Made by a program: the position numbers and the translations under genes
Shown here: piece after piece, positions 15,139 through 23,388 of the stretch
Layout: each line of letters opens with the position of its first letter
Position numbering within the stretch: position 1 is the stretch's first letter
DNA from: Rhodospirillales bacterium
GTDB taxonomy: Bacteria > Pseudomonadota > Alphaproteobacteria > BOG-932 > Roseiterribacteraceae
Length of the DNA: 32,354 nt
Reading direction: 5' to 3'
Assembly (NCBI GenBank): GCA_028291345.1
Contig: JAQGIF010000330.1
Coordinates: 1 to 32,354, forward strand
Notes under the pieces: generated by a model
What the model was told of the DNA's origin: nothing
The model's input: only the letters and a program-made list of their open reading frames with translations
Databases searched by the model: none

Positions 15139-16020
15139 ATGACAGCACGTATCATCGACGGGAAGGCCGAAGCGGCGCGCCTGAGAGCGCAGATCGCGGT
15201 GGATGTCGCCGCCTTGAAACGGACGCACGGCGTCATCCCAGGCTTGGCGGTAGTGTTGGTCGGCAATGATCCGGCCAGCGATATCTATGTCCGCAACAAA
15301 GCGAAACAGACCCAGGAAGCCGGTATGGCTTCATTCGAATATCGCCTGCCCGAAAGCCTCTCCGAGCACGCGCTGCTCGACCTGATCGCCGAACTAAACG
15401 CACGCTCCGATGTTCACGGGATTCTCGTGCAGCTGCCGCTGCCGCCGCAAATCTCGTCGGAACGGATTCTCGACGCGATCGCGCCGGAGAAGGATGTTGA
15501 CGGGCTGCATCCGATCAATGCCGGCTATCTGGCCGCGGGCAAACCCGGGCTGGTTCCCTGCACTCCCCTGGGCTGCGTGATCCTGGCTAAGACCATGCAT
15601 GAAAGTCTTCAGGGGATGGAGGCGGTCGTGGTTGGCCGCTCGGTTCTCGTCGGCCGTCCGGTCGCCCAACTCCTCCTGGGGCAGAATTGCACGGTCACCA
15701 TCGCCCATTCGCAGACCCGCGACCTCGCTGCGACCTGCCGACACGCCGACATACTAGTCGTTGCGGTCGGCCGTCCGCAGATGGTCAAGGGCAACTGGAT
15801 CAAACCAGGTGCAACCGTCATCGATGTCGGCATCAACCGCGTCCCCAAGGATGCCGGCGGCACCAGGCTGGTCGGCGATGTCGCTTTCGACGAGGCGGTT
15901 CAGGTCGCCGGTGCGATCACGCCCGTGCCCGGCGGAGTCGGCCCGATGACCATCGCCTGCCTGCTGGCCAATACCCTGACCTGTGCGCGGATGAGGCTGG
16001 GATTGTCAATCGCGGCGTGA
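15139..16020 (+). CDS. folD: Bifunctional methylenetetrahydrofolate dehydrogenase / methenyltetrahydrofolate cyclohydrolase
   Basis: A 293-residue enzyme that interconverts 5,10-methylene-, methenyl- and 10-formyl-tetrahydrofolate with NADP. The family pattern is clear: catalytic YVRNKAKQ with Y50 and K54, [11 protein letters not shown], the dinucleotide segment [17 protein letters not shown] and the signature [11 protein letters not shown] near the end. The ATG at 15139 follows GGCGGAGAG; an upstream GTG at 15118 is in frame but adds only seven unconserved residues. The stop overlaps the next gene (TGATG), so folD leads a plus-strand transcription unit. Confidence 0.97.
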   Translation: MTARIIDGKAEAARLRAQIAVDVAALKRTHGVIPGLAVVLVGNDPASDIYVRNKAKQTQEAGMASFEYRLPESLSEHALLDLIAELNARSDVHGILVQLPLPPQISSERILDAIAPEKDVDGLHPINAGYLAAGKPGLVPCTPLGCVILAKTMHESLQGMEAVVVGRSVLVGRPVAQLLLGQNCTVTIAHSQTRDLAATCRHADILVVAVGRPQMVKGNWIKPGATVIDVGINRVPKDAGGTRLVGDVAFDEAVQVAGAITPVPGGVGPMTIACLLANTLTCARMRLGLSIAA

Positions 16021-16517
16021 TGGAGGCTAGGGTGGTTCGGACCGCAATGACGCTGCTGGCGTTCGGCGCCGGATTGATCGCGACGCAACGATCAGCGGAC
16101 GATCCCGCGCCGCTGATCGTCCATGGACCCGAAGCCGTCGCCCGCGAAATCGCGGCCGCCGACAAAGCGTTCTCAGCCCGCTCCGCCACAGCAGGCACGG
16201 CCACGGCGTTTCGCGATTTCATGGACGGCAAGGACGGTCTGGAATTTGCCGGCGGCGAGCCCGAGCGCGGCTCGAAGGAAATCTACGACGCCCATGGCGG
16301 CGACCACCCATTCAAGAGCGTTCTGACCTGGGAGCCGGCGGAGATCTTTGCGTCCGCCGGCGGCAATCTGGGTGTAAGCTGGGGCCATCGGCTGTCCAAG
16401 CCAAATGACCCAGCTGAGAAACCGATCACCGGGCATTACGTGACCGTCTGGCGCAAGAACCCGGCCGGCGAATGGAAAGGCGTTGTCGATATCGGCGATG
16501 CGGACGGCGCATCCTGA
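16020..16517 (+). CDS. Exported NTF2-like / DUF4440-type protein
   Basis: A 165-residue protein beginning with a putative signal peptide ([21 protein letters not shown], cleavage perhaps near residue 24-27). The rest has the DUF4440/SnoaL-like layout: a helix AREIAAADKAFSARSATAG, FMDGKDGLEF, then strands ending HYVTVWRKNPAGEWKGVVD. NTF2-like proteins of this type bind small ligands or act as enzymes; no function is evident. The ATG overlaps the folD stop (TGATG). An inner ATG at 16047 would give a shorter signal peptide and cannot be excluded. Confidence 0.82.
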   Translation: MEARVVRTAMTLLAFGAGLIATQRSADDPAPLIVHGPEAVAREIAAADKAFSARSATAGTATAFRDFMDGKDGLEFAGGEPERGSKEIYDAHGGDHPFKSVLTWEPAEIFASAGGNLGVSWGHRLSKPNDPAEKPITGHYVTVWRKNPAGEWKGVVDIGDADGAS

Positions 16518-16545
16518 CTGCCCGCTTTTATGTTATGATGGATAA

Positions 16546-16860
16546 ATGAGAATGAAAGACCCCGACCCAACGCGCTTCCGTGCGGCACTTGATACTGCCT
16601 ATCAAGGGCGTCTGGACCGCGTCGTGTTGTTCGGGTCGCGCGCACGCGGTGATGCGCGCGTCGATTCCGATTATGACGTTGCCGTCTTTCTAAAGAACTC
16701 CCCAGGTTTTTGGACGGAGGCCGGACGTCTGGCGGAAATAGAAACAGAAATTCTTTACCATACGGGGCCGGTGGTCAACGCCCTGCCTTTCCCGGCCGAG
16801 GTCTATAACGCGCGCACGTCGTTGATGCTCGAGGTGCCACGGGACCGTCGCAATCTGTGA
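16546..16860 (+). CDS. mntA: Minimal nucleotidyltransferase (MNT) antitoxin
   Basis: A 104-residue nucleotidyltransferase-fold protein with the motif LFGSRARGDARVDSDYDVAVF (G30-S31 then D42 and D44, written in full as GSRARGD and SDYDVAVF), the metal-binding signature of MNT proteins. Partners of this type neutralise HEPN toxins by AMPylating a tyrosine (type VII toxin-antitoxin). The stop TGA overlaps the GTG start of the HEPN gene (GTGA), the usual sign of such pairs. It begins 28 bp after the NTF2-like gene. The two genes look less GC-rich than their neighbours, consistent with arrival by transfer. A housekeeping role is also possible for orphan MNT proteins. Confidence 0.82.
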   Translation: MRMKDPDPTRFRAALDTAYQGRLDRVVLFGSRARGDARVDSDYDVAVFLKNSPGFWTEAGRLAEIETEILYHTGPVVNALPFPAEVYNARTSLMLEVPRDRRNL

Positions 16861-17255
16861 CGCCGGTGATTTCAAGCCATATCGAAAAAGCCTGCGAATG
16901 CCTCATAACCCCCAAACGCGCACGGGCGATAGGGCTTGCAGAAGATAGGGGCCGCGCGACATACGTCGCCGCCTTCCATGCTGCACAGGCGTTTATTCTG
17001 CTAAGTACCGGAAAAATTGCTAAAACGCAGACTGGCCTGCGCACCGAATTTGCCAGACTCGCAAAGGCTGGCCCGCATATCGGGTCGGCCTTAACGTCCT
17101 TTCTCGGCCAGAGCTATAAACTCAGGTCCGTCGCGGATTATGGCGTCGGCCAAGAAATCACCGTAACCCCTGCGGAGGCAGATGCGGCCATCGAAGTCGC
17201 GACGCGGTTTATATATTGCATCAGGGAAATTATCGCTGCCGATGATGAACATTGA
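16857..17255 (+). CDS. hepT: HEPN domain protein, probable toxin partner of MNT
   Basis: A 132-residue helical protein of the HEPN (COG1895-like) family. It shows GRATYVAAFHAAQAF at 32-46, KTQTGLRTEF at 57-66 and LRSVADYG at 89-96, all blocks of the family. HEPN toxins are RNases or nucleotide-dependent inhibitors held in check by their MNT neighbour. The family commonly has a histidine where this protein has Gln58 in KTQTG; whether this lowers activity is unknown. The start is GTG at 16857 inside the MNT stop. Its stop TGA overlaps the TTG proposed as the start of the next gene. Confidence 0.8.
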   Translation: MTPVISSHIEKACECLITPKRARAIGLAEDRGRATYVAAFHAAQAFILLSTGKIAKTQTGLRTEFARLAKAGPHIGSALTSFLGQSYKLRSVADYGVGQEITVTPAEADAAIEVATRFIYCIREIIAADDEH

Positions 17256-18055
17256 GCCGCCTTTTGCCTGGATCCCAAATAATCCCCACTGAAGCCCTCC
17301 TCGCCCCCGACGAGCCACCGGCCTGCGTCACGCTGGGACAGCCCAACGATTCGCCCTTCCTGCTGCTCTGCGACCATGCCGGCAACCGTCTGCCGCGCCG
17401 GCTCGGTACGCTCGGCGTGTCCGAAAGTGAACGCCAACGGCATATCGCCTGGGATATCGGGGCGGCGGGGGTCGTGCGGAACATGGCGGAGCGGCTGGAC
17501 GCGTTTGCCATCCTGCAGACCTATTCGCGCCTCGCGATCGACTGCAACCGGTCGCCTGCCGTCGACAGCTCGATCGTCGCGATCAGCGAGGATACCGAGA
17601 TACCGGGCAATCTCAACCTGTCGCCCGCCGACCGGGAGCAGCGTATCGTGGAGATTTTCCAGCCCTATCATAACCGCATCGCGGCCGAGCTCGACCGCCG
17701 GCAGGCTGCACGGATTCCAACGATCATCGTGGCGATCCATAGCTTCACGCCGGTCTATCGGGGCGTCGGCCGCCCCTGGCATGTCGGACTGCTCTATAAC
17801 CGCGACGACCGCCTCGCCCGGCCGCTGATGGTGCTGCTCGAACGCGAAGGCGGCCTGGTCGTCGGTGATAACCAGCCTTACGCCGTCAGCGACGAGTCCG
17901 ACTACACCATCCCCGTTCATGGCGAGCGCCGCGGCCTGCCGCATGGCGAAATCGAGCTGCGCCAAGACCTGATCGGTGACGAGGTGGGACAAAGTGTCTG
18001 GGCCGAGCGCCTTGCACGGCTTCTGACATTGTCGCGGGCCGCGATATCGCCTTAA
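17252..18055 (+). CDS. N-formylglutamate amidohydrolase family protein
   Basis: A protein of up to 267 residues matching the N-formylglutamate amidohydrolase (HutG/FGase) family, which hydrolyses N-formylglutamate to glutamate and formate. Key features are LLLCDHAGNRLPRRLG near residue 38 (metal-binding histidine), RLAIDCNRSP, and AIHSFTPVYRG near the middle. No ATG or GTG lies before the conserved region: the likely start is TTG at 17252, overlapping the HEPN stop, or TTG at 17264, neither with a clear ribosome site. It is co-directional with the preceding toxin-antitoxin pair and may depend on their transcript. No hut genes are near, so the substrate may differ. Confidence 0.83.
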   Translation: MSRLLPGSQIIPTEALLAPDEPPACVTLGQPNDSPFLLLCDHAGNRLPRRLGTLGVSESERQRHIAWDIGAAGVVRNMAERLDAFAILQTYSRLAIDCNRSPAVDSSIVAISEDTEIPGNLNLSPADREQRIVEIFQPYHNRIAAELDRRQAARIPTIIVAIHSFTPVYRGVGRPWHVGLLYNRDDRLARPLMVLLEREGGLVVGDNQPYAVSDESDYTIPVHGERRGLPHGEIELRQDLIGDEVGQSVWAERLARLLTLSRAAISP

Positions 18056-18094
18056 GCTTCATCGCCGTCCGGATCTGAATGTCGACGGGATAAA

Positions 18095-18982
18095 ATGCGA
18101 ATTCTGACCGTGCGGCACATCTCCACCTATCGCTACTCCAAGCCGGTCGGGCTCGGCGAGCACTGGATGATGTTCCGGCCGCGGGCCAGCCACGATCTCC
18201 GCCTAATCAGCACAACCCTCGACATCACGCCAGCGCCCAAGGAAGAGATCTGGCTGCACGACGTGTTCGACAATTCCGTCGCCGTCGCCAGCTTCAAGGG
18301 CAAAACTCGCGAGCTCAGATTCGAGAGCACCGTCACTCTCGAACATTTCGAGACGCCCCGCCCCGAATACCGGCTGGCGCCCGAGGCGAAGACGTTCCCG
18401 TTCGAATATGACCACGACGACCGGCCCAACCTGGAGCTCGGCCTGTTGCGCCGCTATCCGTCCCAGCGCGTCGACGACTGGGCGAAGAGTTTCGTGTCGC
18501 AAAACGGCAAACCACAGGGCACAATGGCGCTGCTGCGGGCCATCGTGCTGGGTACGCGCAAGCAGCTCGTCTATTCCCGCAGGGTCGAACGCGGGACGCA
18601 GACACCGGAAGAAACGCTGATGCGGGGCAGCGGCACCTGCCGCGATTTCGCCTTGCTGATGATCGAGGCGGTGAGGTCTCTCGGAATCGCCGCCCGGTTC
18701 GTCAGTGGCTATATTTTCGTGCCCGAAAACGTGTTCTCTAACACGGTCGGCGGGGGTGCCACCCATGCCTGGCTTCAGGTCTATCTTCCGGGCGCCGGCT
18801 GGATCGATTTTGACCCGACCAACAACATCATCGGCAACCGCAATCTGATCCGAGTGGCGGTCGCCTGGGACCCTGCGAACGCCCTGCCTCTATGGGGAAC
18901 TTTTATCGGTTCCGCCGCGTCATTCCTCGGTTTGGAAGTGACGGTCAATGTCGCCGACGAAACTCCGCCTAAGGAAGATTGA
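18095..18982 (+). CDS. Transglutaminase-like cysteine protease family protein (first of pair)
   Basis: A 295-residue protein with an N-terminal beta-rich bacterial-transglutaminase N domain (RILTVRHISTYRYSKPVGLGEH) and a C-terminal transglutaminase-like core. The catalytic triad is visible: C182 in GSGTCRDFA, H224 in GATHAWLQVYLP and D240 in DFDPTN. Such proteins act as peptidases or amide-forming enzymes; in Proteobacteria they often occur in pairs near ATP-grasp/alpha-E peptide-modifying genes, which are not seen here. There is no signal peptide. It lies 39 bp after the amidohydrolase gene and 3 bp before a second member of the family. Confidence 0.88.
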   Translation: MRILTVRHISTYRYSKPVGLGEHWMMFRPRASHDLRLISTTLDITPAPKEEIWLHDVFDNSVAVASFKGKTRELRFESTVTLEHFETPRPEYRLAPEAKTFPFEYDHDDRPNLELGLLRRYPSQRVDDWAKSFVSQNGKPQGTMALLRAIVLGTRKQLVYSRRVERGTQTPEETLMRGSGTCRDFALLMIEAVRSLGIAARFVSGYIFVPENVFSNTVGGGATHAWLQVYLPGAGWIDFDPTNNIIGNRNLIRVAVAWDPANALPLWGTFIGSAASFLGLEVTVNVADETPPKED

Positions 18983-18985
18983 CCC

Positions 18986-19798
18986 ATGGACATCAAGATC
19001 GGCTATGAGATCAGTTATAATTGTTTTCAACCGACGCCGATGATGCTGATGCTGAATGTGCATCATACCCGGGTCAACGACATGTATGCGCCGGACATCA
19101 TGTCGACCAACCCGGTGGTCCCGATCACTGGATATCGCGACGCCTTCGGCAACTGGTGTAGCCGGATCGTGGCGCCGGCCGGGTTAATCACGATCACCAC
19201 CAGCACGACGGTGCGTGATAGCGGCCTGCCTGATCGGGTCGTGCCGGGCGCCAGTCAGGTACCGGTCGAGCAATTGCCGGACGATGTGCTGGTCTTCCTG
19301 TTGGGCAGCCGCTATTGCGAGACCGACCGCCTGTCCGATATCGCCTGGAGCCTGTTCGGTGGCTATGCGCCGGGGTGGGAGCGCGCCCAGGCGATCGTCA
19401 ATTATGTCCATTATCACATCAAGTTTGGCTATCAGAACGCCCGCGCCACCCGCACCGCCTGGGAAGCGTTCAATGAGCAGATCGGCGTCTGCCGCGACTA
19501 TGCCCACCTGGCAGTCGCATTCTGCCGCTGCATGAATATCCCGGCGCGCTATTGCACCGGCTATCTGGGCGATATCGGCGTGCCCGTCTCGGCCGACCCG
19601 ATGGATTTCTCGGCCTGGTTCGACGTCTATCTGGACGGCGACTGGTACACGATGGACGCTCGCAACCGGATTCCCAGAATCGGGCGGGTTTTGATCGCAC
19701 GCGGGCGCGACGCCACCGACGTCGCGATCAGCAATGTTTTCGGCCCCAATGCGCTGATGCGTTTCAAGGTCTGGACCGACGAGGTCAAGACGCCTTGA
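18986..19798 (+). CDS. Transglutaminase-like family protein (second of pair), histidine position changed
   Basis: A 270-residue relative of the preceding protein but of a different subfamily. The N-terminal domain begins IKIGYEISYNCFQPTP, and the core has C169 in GVCRDYAHLAVAF, then PMDFSAWFDVYLDGDW and the aspartate D224 in TMDARN. The place normally taken by the catalytic histidine (HAW) holds Ser209 (SAW). I believe DFSAW occurs in other members of this subfamily, so it may be characteristic and not decay. It is probably co-expressed with the first member (3-bp gap; AAGGAAG site before the ATG). The substrate is unknown. Confidence 0.87.
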   Translation: MDIKIGYEISYNCFQPTPMMLMLNVHHTRVNDMYAPDIMSTNPVVPITGYRDAFGNWCSRIVAPAGLITITTSTTVRDSGLPDRVVPGASQVPVEQLPDDVLVFLLGSRYCETDRLSDIAWSLFGGYAPGWERAQAIVNYVHYHIKFGYQNARATRTAWEAFNEQIGVCRDYAHLAVAFCRCMNIPARYCTGYLGDIGVPVSADPMDFSAWFDVYLDGDWYTMDARNRIPRIGRVLIARGRDATDVAISNVFGPNALMRFKVWTDEVKTP

Positions 19799-19860
19799 GG
19801 ACCATCGCGCGGGCCAGATCGATTCGCTAGGATCGCGGCCAAACGTTTGCGGTGGACCTC

Positions 19861-20916
19861 ATGGCTAGTGACGACATTTCCGCCTTCCGGCTCGGCATCA
19901 CGCGCGATTGCTTGGCGCCGGACGGCGACCGCCCGGGTTTCGACGCAAAGGCTTTCGCCGTGCTGGACGGTGCACCTAGCCTCGAATGGGAGTTCCTGCC
20001 CGATTTTGCCGAGCAGATCACCCCAACCGACGCCGCGCGCTATGACGCCATATTGTCCCTGCGCCCGGCGCTCACCGCCGCCAGCCTGGCCGGCGCCAAC
20101 CAGGCTGGCAACAATACCCGGCTAAAGCTGCTAGCCCGATTCGGAGCCGGTTTCGACAATGTCGACCTCGCCGCCTGCGATCAGGCTGGAATTCTAGTCA
20201 GCAATACGCCGGATGGAGTCAGGCGGCCGGTCGCGACCACGATCCTGACCTTTATCCTGGCCCTGTCGCATAAGCTGTTCATCAAGGACCGCCTGACCCG
20301 GACCGGGCGCTGGGGCGAGCGGACTCGCTTTATGGGCGAGGGATTGGTCGGCAAGGTGGTCGGCTCGATCGGCTTCGGCAGCATCGCGCAGGAAGCGTTC
20401 CGGCTGCTGGCACCGCTCGACATGGCGCACCTGGCCTATTCGCCGAGCCGGCATCCGGAAGACGCCGCCGGGCTGAACGTCCGTGAGGTCGATCTCGATA
20501 CGCTGCTGGCCGAGGCCGATTTCGTTTGCATCAATTGCTCGCTGACCCCGTCATCCCGCCGGATGATTGGCGCGCGTGAATTGGCACTGATGAAACCCAC
20601 CGCCTATCTGATCAATACCGGACGGGGGCAGATCATCGACGAGCCTGCGCTTTACGCAGCCCTGGCCGAAGGCCGCATCGCCGGGGCGGCGCTCGACGTA
20701 TTCGAGCAAGAACCGGTGCCGCCGGACAATCCAATCCTGAAGCTGGATAACGTTATCGTGTCTCCGCACTCGCTGTGCTGGACTGACGAATGCTATCGCA
20801 TGATCGCCGAGAGCGCGTTCCGGTCAGTCATCTCGGTAGCGTCGGGACGCAGGCCGGATAATCTGGTCAATTCGGGTGCGCTTGCCCACCCACGCTGGGC
20901 TCAAATCTCGGCGTAA
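19861..20916 (+). CDS. D-isomer-specific 2-hydroxyacid dehydrogenase
   Basis: A 351-residue NAD-binding oxidoreductase. The Rossmann motif [10 protein letters not shown], the catalytic arginine in [10 protein letters not shown], glutamate in DVFEQEP and histidine in SPHS are those of the D-2-hydroxyacid dehydrogenase superfamily (phosphoglycerate, glyoxylate and hydroxypyruvate reductases among them). The substrate is not clear. The ATG at 19861 is chosen over GTG 19852 because a GGTGGA site lies just before it. It ends inside the convergent IlvD/Edd dehydratase gene, overlapping it by 16 bp, which hints that the two may belong to the same sugar-acid pathway, though opposite strands argue against a shared operon. 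Confidence 0.88.
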   Translation: MASDDISAFRLGITRDCLAPDGDRPGFDAKAFAVLDGAPSLEWEFLPDFAEQITPTDAARYDAILSLRPALTAASLAGANQAGNNTRLKLLARFGAGFDNVDLAACDQAGILVSNTPDGVRRPVATTILTFILALSHKLFIKDRLTRTGRWGERTRFMGEGLVGKVVGSIGFGSIAQEAFRLLAPLDMAHLAYSPSRHPEDAAGLNVREVDLDTLLAEADFVCINCSLTPSSRRMIGARELALMKPTAYLINTGRGQIIDEPALYAALAEGRIAGAALDVFEQEPVPPDNPILKLDNVIVSPHSLCWTDECYRMIAESAFRSVISVASGRRPDNLVNSGALAHPRWAQISA

Positions 20917-22622
20917 GGCTTGCCTTCCATCGCCGCGCCGGGATGGGTCGTCGCGCCATGGGCGGCATCGCCGACGATCTGGGCATAGCGCCATAGCGCA
21001 CCCGAGCCGGCATTGACCGGGCGTGGCTGCCAGGCTTGCCGTCGATCGGTAAGTTCAGCATCCGTGAGTTCGACATTGATGGTTCCGGCTTCGGTGTCGA
21101 TATGGATCACGTCGCCGTTCCGCAGGAGCGCGATTGGCCCGCCCAATGCGGCCTCGGGCCCGATATGACCGACGCACAGCCCGCGCGTGCCGCCGGAAAA
21201 CCGGCCGTCGGTGATCAGCGCCGCCTTTTCGCCCATGCCCTGGCCATAGAGCGCGGCCGTCGCCGAGATCATCTCGCGCATGCCGGGTCCGCCGCGCGGC
21301 CCCTCATTACGGATCACCAGCACCTCGCCCTCGACATAGGCCTGGGTCAGGATGCCGTTCAGGCAGTCTTCCTCGGATTCGAAGATATGAGCCGGGCCGC
21401 TAAAGGTTCGGCGTTTCAGCCCCGCCACCTTACAGACCGACCCCAAAGGCGCCAGATTGCCCTTCAACCCGACGATACCGCCCCGCGCCGACAGGGGTTT
21501 GGCGAGCGAACGAACAATATCCTGCCCTTCCGGCACCACGATGTCGGCCAAGTTCTCGGCCACGGTCTTGCCGGTGACGGTCATGCAATCGCCATGCAGA
21601 TAGCCGCCATCCAGCAGCACCTTCATCAGCACCGGTACGCCGCCGATTTCGTCCAGGTCCTTCGCCAGATAGCGGCCTCCCGGCTGCAGATCGGCCAGAT
21701 AGGGCGTGCGGTCGAATACCGCGACCACATGGTCCATCGTGAAGTCGATCCCGGCCTCATGGGCCATTGCCGGCAGATGCAGCGCCGCATTGGTCGACCC
21801 GCCCGAGGCGGCGACCACGGCGGCGGCATTCTCGAAGGCCTTGCGCGTAGCGATGGCGCGGGGCCTGAGGCCCCGTTCTATCAGGTTCATCACCTGCTGC
21901 CCGGCCTGTTCGCAGATGCCCAGCCGGCTGGAATAGACCGATGGGACAGTTGCCGACCCCGGAGGAGCGAGCCCGATCGCCTCGGACACCGAGGCCATGG
22001 TGACAGCGGTGAACTGGCCGGGACAAGCGCCGCCGGTGGGCACCGCCACGCGCTCAAGCTCCGCCAGCCGGGCGTCGTTGATCTTGCCCATCGCGTGGGC
22101 GCCGACATTCTCGAAGACATTGATGATTGTGATGTCCTTGCCCCCGTCGCGGCCGGGGAGCGTGGAGCCGCCATAGAGGAAGACCGCCGGCACATCCAGC
22201 CGCAGGATCGCCATCATCATTGCCGGCAGGTTCTTGTCGCAGCCTCCGATGCAGACCATCGCGTCATATGCGTGGCCGCGCATTACCAATTCCACCGCAT
22301 CGGCGATATGCTCGCGCGATACAAGCGACGCCTTCATGCCCTGATGGCCGTTCGAGACGCCGTCATTGACCGAGATGGTGGTGAACTCGAATGGCGTGCC
22401 GCCTGCCGCCTTGATCCCGCCGCGCACGGCCTGGGCCTGGTCGCGATGGCCAAGGCTGCATGGTGAGCCGTCATTCCAGGTGGTGAAGATGCAGACGAGC
22501 GGCAGGTCGACACCGCCGGGCGGCACGCCGGCGCCGTACATCAAGGCCCGCTGCGGCGCGCGCGCCGGCCCCTGGGTGGAATGGCGGCTGGGAAGTTTGC
22601 TCTTGTCGAACCTGCCGGACAT
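20901..22622 (-). CDS. IlvD/Edd family dehydratase (dihydroxy-acid dehydratase-like)
   Basis: A 573-residue dehydratase. Three conserved cysteines suited to a [2Fe-2S] cluster are visible: C55 in [10 protein letters not shown]128 in [13 protein letters not shown] and C200 in [11 protein letters not shown]. The C-terminal segment [24 protein letters not shown] is the family signature. It dehydrates 2,3-dihydroxy acids: either branched-chain amino-acid precursors (IlvD) or sugar acids such as arabonate or xylonate. The sequence at the first cysteine ([13 protein letters not shown]) departs from classical IlvD, and no other ilv gene is near, so a sugar-acid or side role is possible. It follows the small membrane-protein gene after 28 bp on the same strand. 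Confidence 0.9.
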   Translation of the reverse strand: MSGRFDKSKLPSRHSTQGPARAPQRALMYGAGVPPGGVDLPLVCIFTTWNDGSPCSLGHRDQAQAVRGGIKAAGGTPFEFTTISVNDGVSNGHQGMKASLVSREHIADAVELVMRGHAYDAMVCIGGCDKNLPAMMMAILRLDVPAVFLYGGSTLPGRDGGKDITIINVFENVGAHAMGKINDARLAELERVAVPTGGACPGQFTAVTMASVSEAIGLAPPGSATVPSVYSSRLGICEQAGQQVMNLIERGLRPRAIATRKAFENAAAVVAASGGSTNAALHLPAMAHEAGIDFTMDHVVAVFDRTPYLADLQPGGRYLAKDLDEIGGVPVLMKVLLDGGYLHGDCMTVTGKTVAENLADIVVPEGQDIVRSLAKPLSARGGIVGLKGNLAPLGSVCKVAGLKRRTFSGPAHIFESEEDCLNGILTQAYVEGEVLVIRNEGPRGGPGMREMISATAALYGQGMGEKAALITDGRFSGGTRGLCVGHIGPEAALGGPIALLRNGDVIHIDTEAGTINVELTDAELTDRRQAWQPRPVNAGSGALWRYAQIVGDAAHGATTHPGAAMEGKPYAEI

Positions 22623-22650
22623 GATCTTGCCCCCTAAATGGGCTGTGAGA

Positions 22651-22911
22651 TCAGCCCCTTTTCAGTTTTTCCGCATGCACGTTGGCCTTTTGGACCAAGC
22701 TGGTGTGCCACGCATAGCAAGCATAGAAGGCAACCCCAAGCGGGAACTGCGCAAAGAGGGCATACTGACCCAGCACCCCCGAAAACTGGATATAGACGAT
22801 TGCCGCGAATAGCAGGATCGCCGCTGCTATCGGCAGGGCAAAGGCGCGAGTCTTTTCGGCTGAGACCTCAGCCTGCTGCTCCGCGCGTTCTGACATTGTG
22901 CTCATCGTCAT
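22651..22911 (-). CDS. Small membrane protein of the sterol-desaturase operon
   Basis: An 86-residue protein with two hydrophobic segments: [21 protein letters not shown] (about residues 23-43, counted in short form) and [19 protein letters not shown] (about 50-68), a charged N-terminus and a basic tail. I do not recognise the family. The ATG at 22911 overlaps the TAA stop of the upstream membrane-protein gene (TAATG); two further in-frame ATGs follow at 22905 and 22896. The coupling suggests it forms a complex or pathway with the 157-residue membrane protein and the sterol desaturase. Confidence 0.72.
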   Translation of the reverse strand: MTMSTMSERAEQQAEVSAEKTRAFALPIAAAILLFAAIVYIQFSGVLGQYALFAQFPLGVAFYACYAWHTSLVQKANVHAEKLKRG

Positions 22912-23384
22912 TAACCCGGAATGATTCCCACCTTCCCCATGTCGATGACATGGAGAAAGCGGGCCATCAGATAGGCGCCGATCGCGAAATTGACGACGTA
23001 GTAATATTTGACCATCCGCACATCGTGCGGCGGAGAAAAAATCTTGAAGGTCGTCGCCGTCGCCCACAGCAGCCAGATATCGACGGTGATCGCGCCCTCG
23101 GTTGCTGCGGCGGCGGCCCAGAATCCGGCCTTTTCCGCTACGATATGAAAGGTGGCGGGCGGCCAGGGTGACAGCGCGCCGTGGTAGAACGCGCCCAGTA
23201 CATAGCCGCCTTCCAGGATCAGGGGTGCAAGCCAGGCCGGATGGGTGAGGACGCGCAGCACCGGGTTCGCCGTCTTCAGCGTGCCGGCGATGGAAAAGCG
23301 CAGCGTCGTCAGCATCGTGAAGAACAGGATGATAGCCAGCGGCGTATAAAGGTTGACGGCCAGCGCCGGATGCTCCGCGCCCAA
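22911..23384 (-). CDS. Unrecognised membrane protein linked to sterol desaturase
   Basis: A 157-residue integral membrane protein with about four hydrophobic segments (YTPLAIILFFTML, LAPLILEGGYVLGAF, EGAITVDIWLLWATAT, YYVVNFAIGAYLMARFLHVI). I cannot assign it to a family. The start is a TTG at 23384, 4 bp after the desaturase stop, with a GGAG site overlapping that stop; the next in-frame ATG would remove the first membrane segment. Its stop overlaps the start of the 86-residue membrane protein. A role as partner or electron-transfer subunit of the desaturase is only a guess from the operon layout. Confidence 0.72.
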   Translation of the reverse strand: MGAEHPALAVNLYTPLAIILFFTMLTTLRFSIAGTLKTANPVLRVLTHPAWLAPLILEGGYVLGAFYHGALSPWPPATFHIVAEKAGFWAAAAATEGAITVDIWLLWATATTFKIFSPPHDVRMVKYYYVVNFAIGAYLMARFLHVIDMGKVGIIPG

Positions 23385-23388
23385 GACC

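Noticed and set aside
21036-22466. A 476-codon plus-strand open frame opposite the IlvD/Edd dehydratase gene
   Set aside because: It is a GC-driven mirror frame; the dehydratase with its three cysteines and family signature is clearly the real gene.
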